DNA of 51,676 nt from Microbacterium sp. MYb72 (lineage in GTDB: Bacteria > Actinomycetota > Actinomycetes > Actinomycetales > Microbacteriaceae). The position numbers and the translations under genes are program-made. The notes beneath the pieces are model-generated. The model did not search any database and was not told the origin of the DNA. It was given only the letters and a program-made list of their open reading frames with translations. This document shows, piece after piece, positions 25,629-34,831 of this stretch (positions are counted from its first letter, which is position 1; each line of letters opens with the position of its first letter). The stretch covers positions 1 to 51,676 of the forward strand of contig NZ_PCOT01000029.1 in the NCBI RefSeq assembly GCF_002979415.1, given 5' to 3'.

Positions 25629-26338
25629 TGCCGGGGCGGACCCTCGCGCAGCTCGCGGCCGACGGCGAGATCGATCCCGGCTGGGCCGAGGCGCTGTCGC
25701 CCGCGCAGGACGTGATCACGGAGCTGGGGGAGCGGCTGCGCGCGGAGCAGGCCGCCGGCCACGGATATCTCCCCGCGGGGGCGAACGTGCTGCGCGCCTT
25801 CCGCCGCCCGCTCAGCGAGGTGCGCGTGCTCATCACGGGTCAGGACCCCTACCCGACCCCCGGGCATCCCATCGGGCTCTCCTTCGCGGTCGACCGGGAC
25901 GTCCGTCCGCTGCCCAGGAGCCTCGGCAACATCTACAAGGAGCGCGAGAGCGACCTCGGCATCCCCCCGGCCCCGCACGGCGACCTCACGGCCTGGAGCG
26001 ATCAGGGCGTGCTGCTGCTGAACAGGGTGCTCACCGTGCGACCGGGCCTCGCCGCATCCCATCGGGGCTGGGGCTGGGAGAAGGTCACAGAGCTCGCCAT
26101 CCGCGCTCTCGTCGCCAGGGACCGCCCGCTCGTCGCGATTCTCTGGGGACGGGACGCCGCGAACCTGCAGCCGCTCCTCGGCAGCACGCCGGTGATCGCG
26201 TCGGCGCACCCGTCTCCGCTGTCGGCGAGCCGGGGCTTCTTCGGCTCCCGTCCGTTCTCCCGCGCGAACGCCCTGCTGGAGGAGCAGGGCGCGGATGCCG
26301 TCGACTGGCGCGTCGACGGAGAGCAGCCTCTAGGCTGA
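25628..26338 (+). CDS. ung: uracil-DNA glycosylase, family 1
   Basis: Ung removes uracil from DNA in base excision repair. The 236-residue protein contains the water-activating loop GQDPYP (Asp73), [16 protein letters not shown], and the leucine/His loop [13 protein letters not shown] with His194. GQDPYP replaces the GQDPYH of E. coli, a change common in actinobacterial enzymes. It is the second gene of the SDR-ung-acetyltransferase set, with the SDR stop overlapping its ATG. Confidence 0.95.
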   Translation: MPGRTLAQLAADGEIDPGWAEALSPAQDVITELGERLRAEQAAGHGYLPAGANVLRAFRRPLSEVRVLITGQDPYPTPGHPIGLSFAVDRDVRPLPRSLGNIYKERESDLGIPPAPHGDLTAWSDQGVLLLNRVLTVRPGLAASHRGWGWEKVTELAIRALVARDRPLVAILWGRDAANLQPLLGSTPVIASAHPSPLSASRGFFGSRPFSRANALLEEQGADAVDWRVDGEQPLG

Positions 26339-26342
26339 GCGC
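26331..26342 (+). promoter_or_regulatory. leaderless-type -10 box for the PAT-like gene
   Basis: TAGGCT (26331-26336), which includes the end of ung and its stop region, plus the spacer GAGCGC precedes ATG 26343. Confidence 0.4.
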
Positions 26343-26948
26343 ATGCAGTTCGAACCGGGTGACCGCCGACGTGTTCTGCCGCGCCACCTGCGTCCGACTC
26401 CCGCCCCCGAGGTGTTCTCGTACTCGATCCGCCCCGCACGCGCCTCCGATCTCCCGCACGTCAGGGAGATCTACAACCACTTCGTGAGCAACTCGGTCGT
26501 CACCCTCGACGAGCGGCGCAGCTCCATCCCGTACTGGCGCGAGAAGTTCGCCATGCTGACGAGGCTCGGGCTGCCGTTCCTCGTCGCGGTGTCGCCGTCG
26601 GGTGTGGTCCTCGGGTACGCCCTCGCTCAGCCGTGGGCGGGCAAGAACGCCTACCGCTACACCGTCGAGGACTCGATCTACCTCGGCCCCGGGGCGGGCG
26701 GCAAAGGACTCGGCGGTGTGCTCCTGCAGGCGCTGATCGACGCCTGCCAGCAGCTCGGCATCCGTGAGATGGTCGCCGTGATCAGCGACAGCAAGGCGGA
26801 GGCGTCGATCAGGCTGCACGCGAAGCTCGGCTTCGTCGAAGCCGGACGGATGGGACGGGTCGGCCACAAGTTCGGGCGCGATCTGGGCACGGTGTACATG
26901 AAGAAGGCGCTCACGCCGACGGGGCGGCGGCGTCTGTTCGGACGCTGA
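26343..26948 (+). CDS. GNAT acetyltransferase, phosphinothricin N-acetyltransferase-like
   Basis: The 201-residue protein has a GNAT domain from about residue 27 (IRPARASDL). YNHFVSNSVVT, AYRYTVEDSIYLGP and the CoA loop GAGGKGLGGVLLQAL follow, then ASIRLHAKLGFVEAGRMGRVG, which is the pattern of Pat/Bar-type and methionine-sulfone acetyltransferases. The first 25 residues are extra. Natural substrates of this group are usually amino-acid analogues. It ends 15 bp before the convergent ABC operon. Confidence 0.85.
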   Translation: MQFEPGDRRRVLPRHLRPTPAPEVFSYSIRPARASDLPHVREIYNHFVSNSVVTLDERRSSIPYWREKFAMLTRLGLPFLVAVSPSGVVLGYALAQPWAGKNAYRYTVEDSIYLGPGAGGKGLGGVLLQALIDACQQLGIREMVAVISDSKAEASIRLHAKLGFVEAGRMGRVGHKFGRDLGTVYMKKALTPTGRRRLFGR

Positions 26949-26963
26949 GCGGCGCAGCGCGGG

Positions 26964-27758
26964 TCAGCGGTCGGGGTGCGGGATCACCGGTATGGCCGCC
27001 AGCAGGGTCCTGGTGTAGTCCTGCGTCGGCGACAGCAGCACCTCCGCCGTGGTGCCGCGCTCGACGACGGCTCCGTCCTTCATGACGACGACCGTGTCGC
27101 ACAGGTTCTGCACGACCCCGATGTCGTGCGAGACCGTGATGAGCGTCAGCGACGTCGTGCGCCGGAGCTCGACGAGGAGCTCGAGGATCTGCGCGCGCAC
27201 GGTCACGTCCAGCGCCGACAGCGGCTCGTCTCCCACGAGGATGCGCGGGCGGTGGACGATCGCGCGTGCCAGGGCGATGCGCTGACGCTGGCCTCCGGAG
27301 AATTCGTGCGGGTACCGGTCGGCCATGTCGGGCTCGAGCCCCACCTGCTCCAGCACCTCGCGAACCCTCGCGCGGCGGTCGCCCTCGATGCCGAGAGCCC
27401 ACAGCGGCTCGCCGATGATGCGCCCTGCGGTCATCCGCGGGTCGAGGGAGGCGTAGGGGTCCTGGAAGACGAGCCCGGTCTGTCGCCGCAGCCAGTGCAG
27501 CGAGGTGGCGGACGCCGTGGCATCCACGGTGCGTCCGTCGACGGCGACCGTGCCCGACGTGGCGCGGTCGAGGCCGAGCAGCAGGCGGATCAGGGTGGAC
27601 TTGCCGGACCCGGACTCCCCGATGATGCCGACGGAGGAGCCTTCGACGACGTCGAGGTCGGTGGGCTGGAGCGCCGTCTGGGTGCGCGTGCGCTCGAACG
27701 CGGACCTCTTCGGCACCACGAAGTCGCGGCGGAGCGCGCGTGCTTCGATGAGGCTCAC
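26964..27758 (-). CDS. ABC transporter ATP-binding protein, DppF/OppF type
   Basis: This is the last gene of the five-gene importer operon, 264 residues. Walker A GESGSGKS, the Q-loop in [12 protein letters not shown], signature FSGGQRQR, Walker [10 protein letters not shown] and switch His in VSHD are all present. GTG 27758 overlaps the stop of the preceding ATPase gene (GTGA). It should pair with that ATPase to power the DppB/DppC-like permeases encoded upstream. Confidence 0.95.
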   Translation of the reverse strand: MSLIEARALRRDFVVPKRSAFERTRTQTALQPTDLDVVEGSSVGIIGESGSGKSTLIRLLLGLDRATSGTVAVDGRTVDATASATSLHWLRRQTGLVFQDPYASLDPRMTAGRIIGEPLWALGIEGDRRARVREVLEQVGLEPDMADRYPHEFSGGQRQRIALARAIVHRPRILVGDEPLSALDVTVRAQILELLVELRRTTSLTLITVSHDIGVVQNLCDTVVVMKDGAVVERGTTAEVLLSPTQDYTRTLLAAIPVIPHPDR

Positions 27759-28546
27759 GATGCTGCTCCATCCGGTCGCCAGAGCGTCGCGGTCGCATCG
27801 CGCAGCAGCCCCTGCGTGATCGGCGAGCGCGGTGCGCTGAGCAGGGTCGCCACCGGGGCGGACTCCACCACGCGGCCGTGCTCGAGCACCACGCCGTCGA
27901 CGGCGACCTGTGCGAGGACGGCGAGGTCGTGCGTGATGAAGACCAGCGACATGCCCTGCTCCTCGACGAGGTCGAGGAGCAGGGAGAGGATCTCGGCCTG
28001 GATGGTGACGTCCAGGGCGGTGGTGGGCTCGTCGGCGATCAGCAGACGCGGTCGGCAGGCGAGGGCCATCGCGATCGCGACGCGCTGGCGCTGCCCTCCG
28101 GAGAGCTGGTGCGGATAGCGGTCGACGATCGTCTCCGGATCGGGCAGCCGCACGCGGGCCGCCTCGGCGATCGCACGCTCCCTGGCCTCGCGACGTCCGA
28201 TGCGCTCGTGAATGCGGATCGACTCGGCGATCTGCCGTCCGACGGTGCGGATGGGGTTGAGAGCGGTGCGGGGCTCCTGGAAGACGATGCCGATCTCATC
28301 CCCGCGGAGCCGTGCGAGGTCCCTGTCGGGCATCCCGATCAGCTCGACGCCGTTCCAGCGGATGCTGCCCGATGCCGTCGCCCCGTCGGGGAGCAGACCG
28401 AGGATCGCCAGGGCGGTGAGCGACTTGCCCGAGCCGGATTCGCCGATCAGCCCCAGCCGTGATCCGTCGGGGACCTCGAAGGACACGCCGTCGACGACGC
28501 GGCGACCATCGATCTCGACGACGAGGCCGTCGACGCTCAGGCTCAT
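27755..28546 (-). CDS. ABC transporter ATP-binding protein, DppD/OppD type
   Basis: This is the first ATPase of the importer, 263 residues. It contains Walker [20 protein letters not shown], signature [17 protein letters not shown] and THD. The C-terminal extension is shorter than in typical OppD and lacks the Cys-rich part. ATG 28546 overlaps the stop of the permease gene. All five genes of this operon touch or nearly touch, so stoichiometric expression is likely. Confidence 0.94.
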   Translation of the reverse strand: MSLSVDGLVVEIDGRRVVDGVSFEVPDGSRLGLIGESGSGKSLTALAILGLLPDGATASGSIRWNGVELIGMPDRDLARLRGDEIGIVFQEPRTALNPIRTVGRQIAESIRIHERIGRREARERAIAEAARVRLPDPETIVDRYPHQLSGGQRQRVAIAMALACRPRLLIADEPTTALDVTIQAEILSLLLDLVEEQGMSLVFITHDLAVLAQVAVDGVVLEHGRVVESAPVATLLSAPRSPITQGLLRDATATLWRPDGAAS

Positions 28547-29412
28547 GCGACCACCGCCGGGGTGTGGACCTCGGCCGCGCGGTGACGCAGCGTCGGATCG
28601 GTGGCCTCGCGGAGCCCGTCGCCCAGGAGGTTCAGCGCCAGCACGGTGATGGTGATCGCGAGACCCGGCCAGATGACCGAGAGCGGATGCACGCCGATGT
28701 AGCGCTGCAGGTCGGACAGCAGGATGCCCCAGCTCGGCTCGACGACGGAGGCGCCGAAGCCGAGATACGACAGCCCCGCCTCGGCGAGCACGGCGACGGC
28801 CATCGACCACGACAGCTGCACGATGAACACGGGAGCGACGTTCGGCAGCAGGTGCCGCACGAGGTTCTGCCTCGTCGTGAGCCCGGATGCTCTGGCCGCG
28901 AGCACGAAGTCGCTCTGCTGCACACGGCGCAGCTCCGGGCGGGTGACGCGGGCGATGTTGACTCCGAAGCCGATGCCCACCGACCAGATCACGACCCACA
29001 GCGAGCCGCCCCACACCGACGAGATCATCATCGCGATCAGCAGCACGGGGAAGGCGATGAGGATGTCGACGAACACGGCGACGGTCTCGCGGAGCCAGCG
29101 CGCGGTGAGCGCGCCGAGGGCCGCGAGGGCGACGCCCACGAACGTCGCCACGAGTCCGGCGCCGACGCTCACGAACACCGTCGTGCGCGCGCCGGCCATG
29201 ATCAGGCTCAGGATATCCCGCCCCGTGTCGTCCGTGCCGAGCAGGTGCGGCCAACCCGGTGGCATCCATCGGTCTCTGATCTCCGAGGCCTGGGGGTCGA
29301 AAGGCGTCCAGAACAGCGAGACGAGCGCGAGGAGCACGACGACCGCCACGACGACGAGCCCGAAGCGTCCCGTGGAGGTACTCCAGAGTCTGCGGAGCCA
29401 CTGCGGGGTCAT
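28543..29412 (-). CDS. ABC transporter permease, DppC/OppC type
   Basis: The 289-residue inner-membrane protein has one N-terminal segment (about residues 17-37) and five further spans. HLLGTDDTGRDILSLIMAGAR is characteristic of DppC/OppC permeases, and the coupling region is AARASGLTTRQNLVRHLLPNV. The C-terminus has LSYLGFGASVVEPSWGILL. ATG 29412 overlaps the end of the preceding permease gene. Confidence 0.95.
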   Translation of the reverse strand: MTPQWLRRLWSTSTGRFGLVVVAVVVLLALVSLFWTPFDPQASEIRDRWMPPGWPHLLGTDDTGRDILSLIMAGARTTVFVSVGAGLVATFVGVALAALGALTARWLRETVAVFVDILIAFPVLLIAMMISSVWGGSLWVVIWSVGIGFGVNIARVTRPELRRVQQSDFVLAARASGLTTRQNLVRHLLPNVAPVFIVQLSWSMAVAVLAEAGLSYLGFGASVVEPSWGILLSDLQRYIGVHPLSVIWPGLAITITVLALNLLGDGLREATDPTLRHRAAEVHTPAVVA

Positions 29413-30359
29413 GCGGCCTCCCGCTGCCGAGGATCGATCGCGCGGTGGGCGAGGTCGACGAGGAAGCCGACGACCAGCACGAAGCCGGTGAGCACGAGCA
29501 GCTCGCTCTGCACCTTCACCAGATCCCGAGTGCCGACGTCGGCGACGAGCATCCGCCCGATCCCGGGGAGGGTGAACAGCTGCTCGATGACGACGGAGCC
29601 CACGATGATGCCGGCGACCTGCAGGCCGAGGACCGTGATGATGGAGAGGCCGACAGCGGGGATGCCGTGCTGGATCAGGGCGCGCGTGCGGGTGAGGCCC
29701 TTGGCTGCCGCGGTGCGGACGAAATCCTGCCCCGCGGCCTGGAGGGTGGCGCTGCGGACGAACCTCATGAGCATGGCGCCCTCGACGATGCCGATCGTGA
29801 GCGCGGGGAGGAGCAGCGACTCGATCGCCTTGCCCGGGGTCGACCAGCCGGTGCGGGGGAAGCCCTGAGGGGGCAGCCACCCCAGCCACACCGAGAACAC
29901 GACGATGAGCATCATGCCCGCCCAGACCACGGGGACCGCGGCCAGCGCCTGCGCCCCGACGCTCAGGGCGGTGCCGCCGCGACGGCCGCGCTGCAGCGCG
30001 GAGAGCACGCCGAACGGCAGGGCGATCAGGACGGCGATGGACAGGGCCATGAGGCCGAGGGGGACCGTGACCTGTGCCTTGAGTGCCAGCTCCTCGCCCA
30101 CGGAGGCGCCGGAGAGCAGCGACGTGCCGAGATCGCCGCGGAGGATGCCGCCGATCCACTCGACGTACTGGGCCGGCAGCGGGCGGTTGAGACCCAGAGA
30201 CTCACGCAGGGCCTCGACCTCGGCGGGCGACGCCTGGGTGCCGGCGATGAGCTGGGCGACGTCGCCGGGGAAGACCCGCAGGGTCAGGAAGATGAGCACG
30301 CTCGACACGAGGAGCCCTGCGATGAGCAGGGCTCCTCGGACGAGCGCATAGCGGATCAC
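29409..30359 (-). CDS. ABC transporter permease, DppB/OppB type
   Basis: The 316-residue permease has the N-terminal RVFPGD motif of DppB, a periplasmic-side loop with LRESLGLNRPLPAQY, and six hydrophobic spans. The coupling helix sequence is RTAAAKGLTRTRALIQHGI, and VEQLFTLPGIGRML marks the penultimate span. It starts at GTG 30359, 16 bp after the stop of the binding-protein gene. Together with the DppC-like subunit it forms the translocation pore. Confidence 0.95.
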   Translation of the reverse strand: MIRYALVRGALLIAGLLVSSVLIFLTLRVFPGDVAQLIAGTQASPAEVEALRESLGLNRPLPAQYVEWIGGILRGDLGTSLLSGASVGEELALKAQVTVPLGLMALSIAVLIALPFGVLSALQRGRRGGTALSVGAQALAAVPVVWAGMMLIVVFSVWLGWLPPQGFPRTGWSTPGKAIESLLLPALTIGIVEGAMLMRFVRSATLQAAGQDFVRTAAAKGLTRTRALIQHGIPAVGLSIITVLGLQVAGIIVGSVVIEQLFTLPGIGRMLVADVGTRDLVKVQSELLVLTGFVLVVGFLVDLAHRAIDPRQREAA

Positions 30360-30375
30360 GGAGCGGAGGCCGCCG

Positions 30376-31896
30376 TCACTTCTCGGTCGCGACGGTCACG
30401 CCGCTGAGGTCGATGCGCGAGTTGATCGAGTCCTTCGGGAAGCCCGAGACCTGCGGGCTCACGGCGGTGATGGTGGCGCCGTTGTAGAGCCAGTCGGCGG
30501 CGTGGTCCTCGGACACGATGCGAGCGGCCTGCTCGAGGAGCTTCGCGGACTTGTCGGCGTCGACCTCCTTCAGCGCCTGGGCGTAGAGCTCCTGCACCTT
30601 GGCGTTGTCGTAGCCGAAGTAGTAGTCGGGGTTCGCGAAGTTGCCGAAGTCGCGCGGCTCGACGTGCAGCACGAAGCTGAGGTCGTAGTCGTGGTTCGTG
30701 TAGACGTCCTCGAGCCAGGCGGGGAACTCGACGGAGTTCACGTCGAGGGTGACGCCGACCTTGGCGAAGTCGGAGATCAGCACCTTCGGCACGGTCGTTC
30801 CGTAGAAGTTCGGGATCGTCAGGGTGAGCTCGAGCTTCTCCTGGCCTGCCTCCTTGAGCAGGGCCTTCGCCTTCTCGGGGTCGTAGGAGATGACGTCGGA
30901 GAGGTCCTCGTAACCGGGATCGAGCTCCGGGATCGGTCCGTACAGGGTGGAGCCGGCGCCCACGGCCTCGACGAGCGCCTCGTGGTCGATGGCGAGGCGG
31001 AGGGCCTCACGCACCCGCACGTCGTCGAGCGGCGCCTTCTTGTTGTTGAAGGCGAGGGTCGCCTTGTCGGTGGTGCGACCGGTGGTGAGAGTGAAGTCGG
31101 TGCCCTCGAACTGGGAGACCAGGTTGGGATCGACCGCCGTCAGCACCTGCACGCCGCCGTCGAGAGCGGTGTTCACACCGGCGGTGAAGTCGGGGATGTA
31201 GAGGAACTCGACGGTCTTGACGCCGGCGGCTTCGCCCCAGTACGCGTCGTAGCGTCCGAAGGTGATCGAGCTGCCCTTGCTCCAGCGGGTCAGGGTGAAC
31301 GGACCCGTGCCGTTCTCGGCGGTCTTGAGGTCGGTCGCATCGCCAGCCTGGAACACGAGCCCCGCGGGGCCGGTGAGCGCGAAGAGGAAGTTCTGGTTCG
31401 GCTCGGTGAGCACGATCTGCACGGTGGCGGCGTCGGGCGCCGAGATCGAGGCGACCGAGGCGAAGTCGGAGTTGCCCTGCAGGGTGGCATCCGTACGCAC
31501 GGCCTCGTAGGAGGCGACGACGTCGGCGGAGGTGAGCGCCGCGCCGTTGTGGAACGTGATGCCGTCGTTCAGCGTGAACGTGTAGGTCAGGCCGTCAGCC
31601 GAGACCGTGTGCTTCGACGCCAGCCGGTCGACGATCTCGTTGTCCTGCGTGCGGCTGACCAGTCCCTCGTAGATGTTGTCGATGAGGACCTGCTCGAGGG
31701 CGGCGCCGCTGGTGTGGCGGATGTCGAGGTTGGTCGGCTCGAGGACGAGCCCGACCTGCAGGGTGGCGTCGGGGTCGGGCTTGCCGGTGGCCGTGGCGGT
31801 GGGCTCAGGGGAGCTGGTGCCGGTGCAGGCGCTGAGGATCACGGCGGTGGCCGCGATCGCGGAGATCAACGCGAGTCGTCGGGTGCGACGGAACAT
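30376..31896 (-). CDS. ABC transporter substrate-binding lipoprotein, family 5 (peptide/nickel/opine)
   Basis: The 506-residue protein has a signal peptide with lipobox LSAC (Cys24) and a Ser/Thr/Pro-rich linker, then a family 5 solute-binding fold. Typical blocks are LEPTNLDIRHTSGAALEQVL, KHTVSADGLTYTFTLNDGITFHNG (in parts TYTFTL and ITFHNGA), ADVVASYEAV and VREALRLAIDHEAL. It is the first gene of the importer operon, preceded by GAGAGGAAAA and a TAGGCT box about 55 bp upstream. Ligand cannot be predicted; peptides, opines or glycosides are all known for this family. Confidence 0.95.
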   Translation of the reverse strand: MFRRTRRLALISAIAATAVILSACTGTSSPEPTATATGKPDPDATLQVGLVLEPTNLDIRHTSGAALEQVLIDNIYEGLVSRTQDNEIVDRLASKHTVSADGLTYTFTLNDGITFHNGAALTSADVVASYEAVRTDATLQGNSDFASVASISAPDAATVQIVLTEPNQNFLFALTGPAGLVFQAGDATDLKTAENGTGPFTLTRWSKGSSITFGRYDAYWGEAAGVKTVEFLYIPDFTAGVNTALDGGVQVLTAVDPNLVSQFEGTDFTLTTGRTTDKATLAFNNKKAPLDDVRVREALRLAIDHEALVEAVGAGSTLYGPIPELDPGYEDLSDVISYDPEKAKALLKEAGQEKLELTLTIPNFYGTTVPKVLISDFAKVGVTLDVNSVEFPAWLEDVYTNHDYDLSFVLHVEPRDFGNFANPDYYFGYDNAKVQELYAQALKEVDADKSAKLLEQAARIVSEDHAADWLYNGATITAVSPQVSGFPKDSINSRIDLSGVTVATEK

Positions 31897-31988
31897 GGAT
31901 TTTCCTCTCGGTGCGGCAGATGCTGTGTGCCGGTGGATCGAGCCTAGGGATCAGTCGGGTGGGTCAGGGTCGTCTGTGGAACGGAACG

Positions 31989-32900
31989 TCACAAAGCGCG
32001 GGTGAGGAACTCGGCGAGCTCCTTCGGCGCCGTCTCCTGGACGTTGTGGGTCGCGTCGATCGCGATCGCACGCGCGCCGGGCACGCGACGCTCCCACTCG
32101 TCGGCATCCGCTTCGCTGACGAAGCCCCGCGTCGCTCGGACGAGGGTGATCGGGGCGGTGACGGCGGCGAGGTCGTCCCAGCCGGTCTCGTGCAGGACGG
32201 ACGGGGATGCCGCGGACCCGGGGTCGTGCGCGGCCAGGGCCTGGGCGGCGAGGTGCGCGAAGTGGTGCTTCCACTCGACGCGGCCGTCGGGGCGCACCCG
32301 TGTGTTCAGGAAGACGCCGCGCTCGGTCTCGGGACGCGTGCCGCCGAACCCGAGGGAGATGGCCTTGTCGACGAGCTCGTCCCGCGTGGCGAAGTGGGTC
32401 GGGCCGGCGTAGAACTCGCGCAGAGCCGCGGGGCCGGCGGTGACGTCGATTCCCGGTGTGATGTCCACGACGATCACCGCGGCGACGAGCTCGGGATGCG
32501 CGGCGGCGAGTGCTGCGGCGGTGAGGCCGCCGAGGGACTGGCCGACGACGAGCTGAGGGGTGTCTGTCCATGCCTGGAGCGCCGCAGCGACGTCGGCGGC
32601 GAGCGGCCGTGGCGTGTAGTCGAGGTCGTCGCGCCAGGACGAGTCGCCGTGGCCGGCGAGATCGATGGCGAGGAGAGGCTGCTGGACGGCGAGAGCCGTG
32701 GTGTCCCAGGTATGGGCGTTGAGGCCTGCGCCGTGCAGGAGCGTCACCCGGGGGGACTCCGTGCCGAAGCGGAGGGCGCTGAGCGTGCGTCCGTCGGGAA
32801 GGGAGAGGGTGAGTCGCTCGACACGGGGGAGGGGAACCCCGAGCGCTTCGGCCTGTGCGGGAAGATAGCTGAACTCGCTGATGTCGATCGCCACCTGCAT
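31989..32900 (-). CDS. alpha/beta hydrolase
   Basis: The 303-residue cytosolic protein has the alpha/beta hydrolase motifs LLHGAGLNAHTWD (oxyanion hole), DLAGHGDSSW, nucleophile elbow VGQSLGGL and the final His in DATHNVQE. I chose ATG 32900 with GCGGGAGCAG upstream; an upstream extension of 38 residues in the same frame has no ribosome site and looks non-coding. It is separated from the importer operon by 92 bp and is divergent from the AhpD-like gene. The substrate is unknown; ester or C-C bond hydrolysis is possible. Confidence 0.87.
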   Translation of the reverse strand: MQVAIDISEFSYLPAQAEALGVPLPRVERLTLSLPDGRTLSALRFGTESPRVTLLHGAGLNAHTWDTTALAVQQPLLAIDLAGHGDSSWRDDLDYTPRPLAADVAAALQAWTDTPQLVVGQSLGGLTAAALAAAHPELVAAVIVVDITPGIDVTAGPAALREFYAGPTHFATRDELVDKAISLGFGGTRPETERGVFLNTRVRPDGRVEWKHHFAHLAAQALAAHDPGSAASPSVLHETGWDDLAAVTAPITLVRATRGFVSEADADEWERRVPGARAIAIDATHNVQETAPKELAEFLTRAL

Positions 32901-33058
32901 ATTCTGCTCCCGCTTCGGGGCTGCACGGAAACTCGGGAGCATATCGACAAGCAGAAGATGACCTTGTGTTGCATTTTCGGTCTTCATGTTGCGCTTTGAT
33001 CGAGCAGTCTGCATCCGGCGACGGAATCGCCGGATGCCGCAGTCGCTCTCGCAGCGAA

Positions 33059-33070
33059 TAGCATGGAGTC
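33059..33070 (+). promoter_or_regulatory. leaderless-type -10 box for the AhpD-like gene
   Basis: TAGCAT (33059-33064) and GGAGTC precede ATG 33071. The stretch 32900-33058 before it is unusually A/T-rich for this window and should also hold the promoter of the divergent hydrolase gene, which I could not place. Confidence 0.5.
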
Positions 33071-33547
33071 ATGAGCGAGACGCGAGTGCACCTGTCCAAG
33101 ACCGAGCCGACCGCGTACCGGGCGCTGGACGAGTTCTCCCGGACCGTCGGCGACATCTGCGCCGCGAACGGCATCGACGAGCGGCTCAAGGAGCTGGTGA
33201 TGATCCACTGCTCCCAGCTCAACGGCTGCGGGTACTGCACGCGCATCCACGTCGACCGCGCGCTCAAGGCCGGGATCGACACCGACACGCTCATGCAGAT
33301 CGCGACGTGGCGCGAGAGCGGCGTGTTCAGCGATCGGGAGCAGGCGGCGCTCGAGCTCGCGGAGGCGTTCACCTTCATCTCCGAGGAGGGCATCTCCGAC
33401 GAGGTCTACGACCGCGTCGGAGGGGTCTTCACCGAGAAGGAGTACGCGGCCCTCAGCTGGGCCTGCGTCTCGATCAACGCCTTCAACCGCATCGTGATCG
33501 CCGGACGCTACCCGGTCCCGCCTCGCACGCCCCAGGCTCAGGCATGA
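33071..33547 (+). CDS. carboxymuconolactone decarboxylase-family (AhpD-like) protein
   Basis: The 158-residue all-helical protein has the AhpD redox motif CGYCTRIH (Cys53, Cys56, His60), preceded by KELVMIHCSQLNG. Such proteins act as disulfide reductants for peroxidases or as gamma-carboxymuconolactone decarboxylases; the CxxC plus His arrangement favours a redox role. Its TGA overlaps the ATG of the tyrosine-phosphatase gene, so they are coupled. Confidence 0.9.
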   Translation: MSETRVHLSKTEPTAYRALDEFSRTVGDICAANGIDERLKELVMIHCSQLNGCGYCTRIHVDRALKAGIDTDTLMQIATWRESGVFSDREQAALELAEAFTFISEEGISDEVYDRVGGVFTEKEYAALSWACVSINAFNRIVIAGRYPVPPRTPQAQA

Positions 33548-34263
33548 CGGTCATCGACGTCGAAGGCGTGAACAACGTCCGCGACGTGGGCGGGATGCCC
33601 GCGGCCGGAGGGAGGATCCGTTCCGGGGTGCTGCTGCGCTCAGGACAGCTGTCGACGGCGACCCCGCGCGGCGCAGTCGCGCTGAGCGAGCTGGTGGGTC
33701 ACATCGTGGATCTGCGCGACGGCGAGGAGGTCGCCGCGGAGCCGACCGAGATCGCGGGACCCGACACCACGCACCTTCCGCTCTTCCTCGGCTCGGTGCG
33801 CTCGTTCTTCGAGGCGGACACGAGCCTCGACGACCTGTACCTCCACCTGCTCGAGGAGAGCGGCGAACGGCTGGTCGCGGCCGTCCGCATCATCGCCGTG
33901 GGGCACCCCACGCTCGTGTACTGCACCGTCGGCAAGGACCGCACCGGGGTGACCGTCGCCCTCGCGCTCGCCGCGGTCGACGCCGACCGCGAGGCGATCA
34001 TCGCCGACTACGCGCTCACGGAGTCGCAGCTGCCGCCAGAGCGCTCGCAGCGGATCGCCGCGTATCTGCGCTCGCAGCACCCGGAGGCCGTGCACGCGGT
34101 CGCCCTCGCGACGCAGTCGCCCGCCCCTGTCATGCGCCGCCTGCTCGAGCGCGTCGACGAGCGGTGGGGGTCTGCGGCCGACTACCTGCGCGCGAACGGG
34201 TTGACGGATGCCGAACTCGACGCGCTGCGGGCTGCGCTGGTCGAACCTGCCGACCAAGGTTAG
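33544..34263 (+). CDS. tyrosine/serine protein phosphatase, PTP-like
   Basis: The 239-residue protein starts with VNNVRDVGG, typical of actinobacterial PtpB-like enzymes, and has the P-loop CTVGKDRTG (Cys127, Arg133) with the Lys-Asp extension of lipid-phosphatase-like PTPs. VDLRDGEE is a further family block. Substrates may be phosphoproteins or phosphoinositides. It is translated after the AhpD-like gene (ATGA overlap). The downstream iron-box promoter begins within its last codons. Confidence 0.87.
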   Translation: MTVIDVEGVNNVRDVGGMPAAGGRIRSGVLLRSGQLSTATPRGAVALSELVGHIVDLRDGEEVAAEPTEIAGPDTTHLPLFLGSVRSFFEADTSLDDLYLHLLEESGERLVAAVRIIAVGHPTLVYCTVGKDRTGVTVALALAAVDADREAIIADYALTESQLPPERSQRIAAYLRSQHPEAVHAVALATQSPAPVMRRLLERVDERWGSAADYLRANGLTDAELDALRAALVEPADQG

Positions 34264-34288
34264 GCAAGCCTTCACTGGGTGATACGAT
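34257..34288 (+). promoter_or_regulatory. iron box (DtxR/IdeR-type) overlapping the promoter of the SIP-domain gene
   Basis: AGGTTAGGCAAGCCTTCAC (34257-34275) matches the core TTAGGcaAGCCT of actinobacterial iron boxes, with AGGC/GCCT as the symmetric part. TTAGGC (34260-34265) can be the -35 and TACGAT (34283-34288) the -10, spaced 17 bp. A DtxR-type repressor bound here would block RNA polymerase. Confidence 0.7.
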
Positions 34289-34297
34289 GGAGGCACG

Positions 34298-34768
34298 ATG
34301 AACACCTCCCTCGACACTCGCAGCACGCGCGCAGAGCGCCGCGCGGCTCGTCGGCGTTCCCACCACCTCGTGACGGCGGATGAGAACTCGCTCGCCGAGC
34401 TGGAGGTCTTCCTCACCACGCTGCCCCTGTGCGCATCGGGGCGGATCTTCATCGAGGTTCCTCAGGCCTCCGACATCGGCGTGATCGAGGCTCCCGGTCG
34501 GATGACCGTGACGTGGCTCGCCCGCGGCGACCGCAGCGGCGCACCCGGCACCGGTCGTGCATGCGCACCGGGGCAGGCGCTCGCGCGCGCCACCTGCGCC
34601 TGGGCCGACGAGATGCTCATCGACGACGAGTTCGAGACGCACGTCACCCTGCTCGGCGGATTCCTCGGCACAGCCGACATCATCGAGCACCTGACCTCGA
34701 CGCTCGACGTCGAGCCGACGCAGATCCACGCGCCGGAGCGCTTCGGTCTGCTCCCGATCGAGCGCTGA
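34298..34768 (+). CDS. stand-alone SIP (siderophore-interacting protein) C-terminal-like domain
   Basis: The 156-residue protein resembles the NAD(P)H-binding C-terminal half of siderophore-interacting ferric reductases: IFIEVPQASDIGVIEAPG followed by VTWLARGDR at about residues 50-80, then an acidic helix with LGGFLGTADIIEHL. The FAD-binding N-terminal barrel is missing, and the usual WVAGE block is replaced by TCAWADE. It has an iron box and -10 immediately upstream with GGAGG four bases before ATG, so it is expected to be expressed when iron is low. It may work with a separate flavin domain or bind siderophore directly; that part is inference. Confidence 0.7.
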   Translation: MNTSLDTRSTRAERRAARRRSHHLVTADENSLAELEVFLTTLPLCASGRIFIEVPQASDIGVIEAPGRMTVTWLARGDRSGAPGTGRACAPGQALARATCAWADEMLIDDEFETHVTLLGGFLGTADIIEHLTSTLDVEPTQIHAPERFGLLPIER

Positions 34769-34831
34769 TCCCCGACTGCTGACCAGGGCTGCACAGCGGC
34801 CTCGCCCGTTCGCGCGTCCGGGAGGCAGAGC

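Noticed and set aside
26964..31896. Mobile origin of the second ABC operon.
   Set aside because: Base composition and overlaps resemble neighbours, and no integrase, tRNA junction or repeats flank it.
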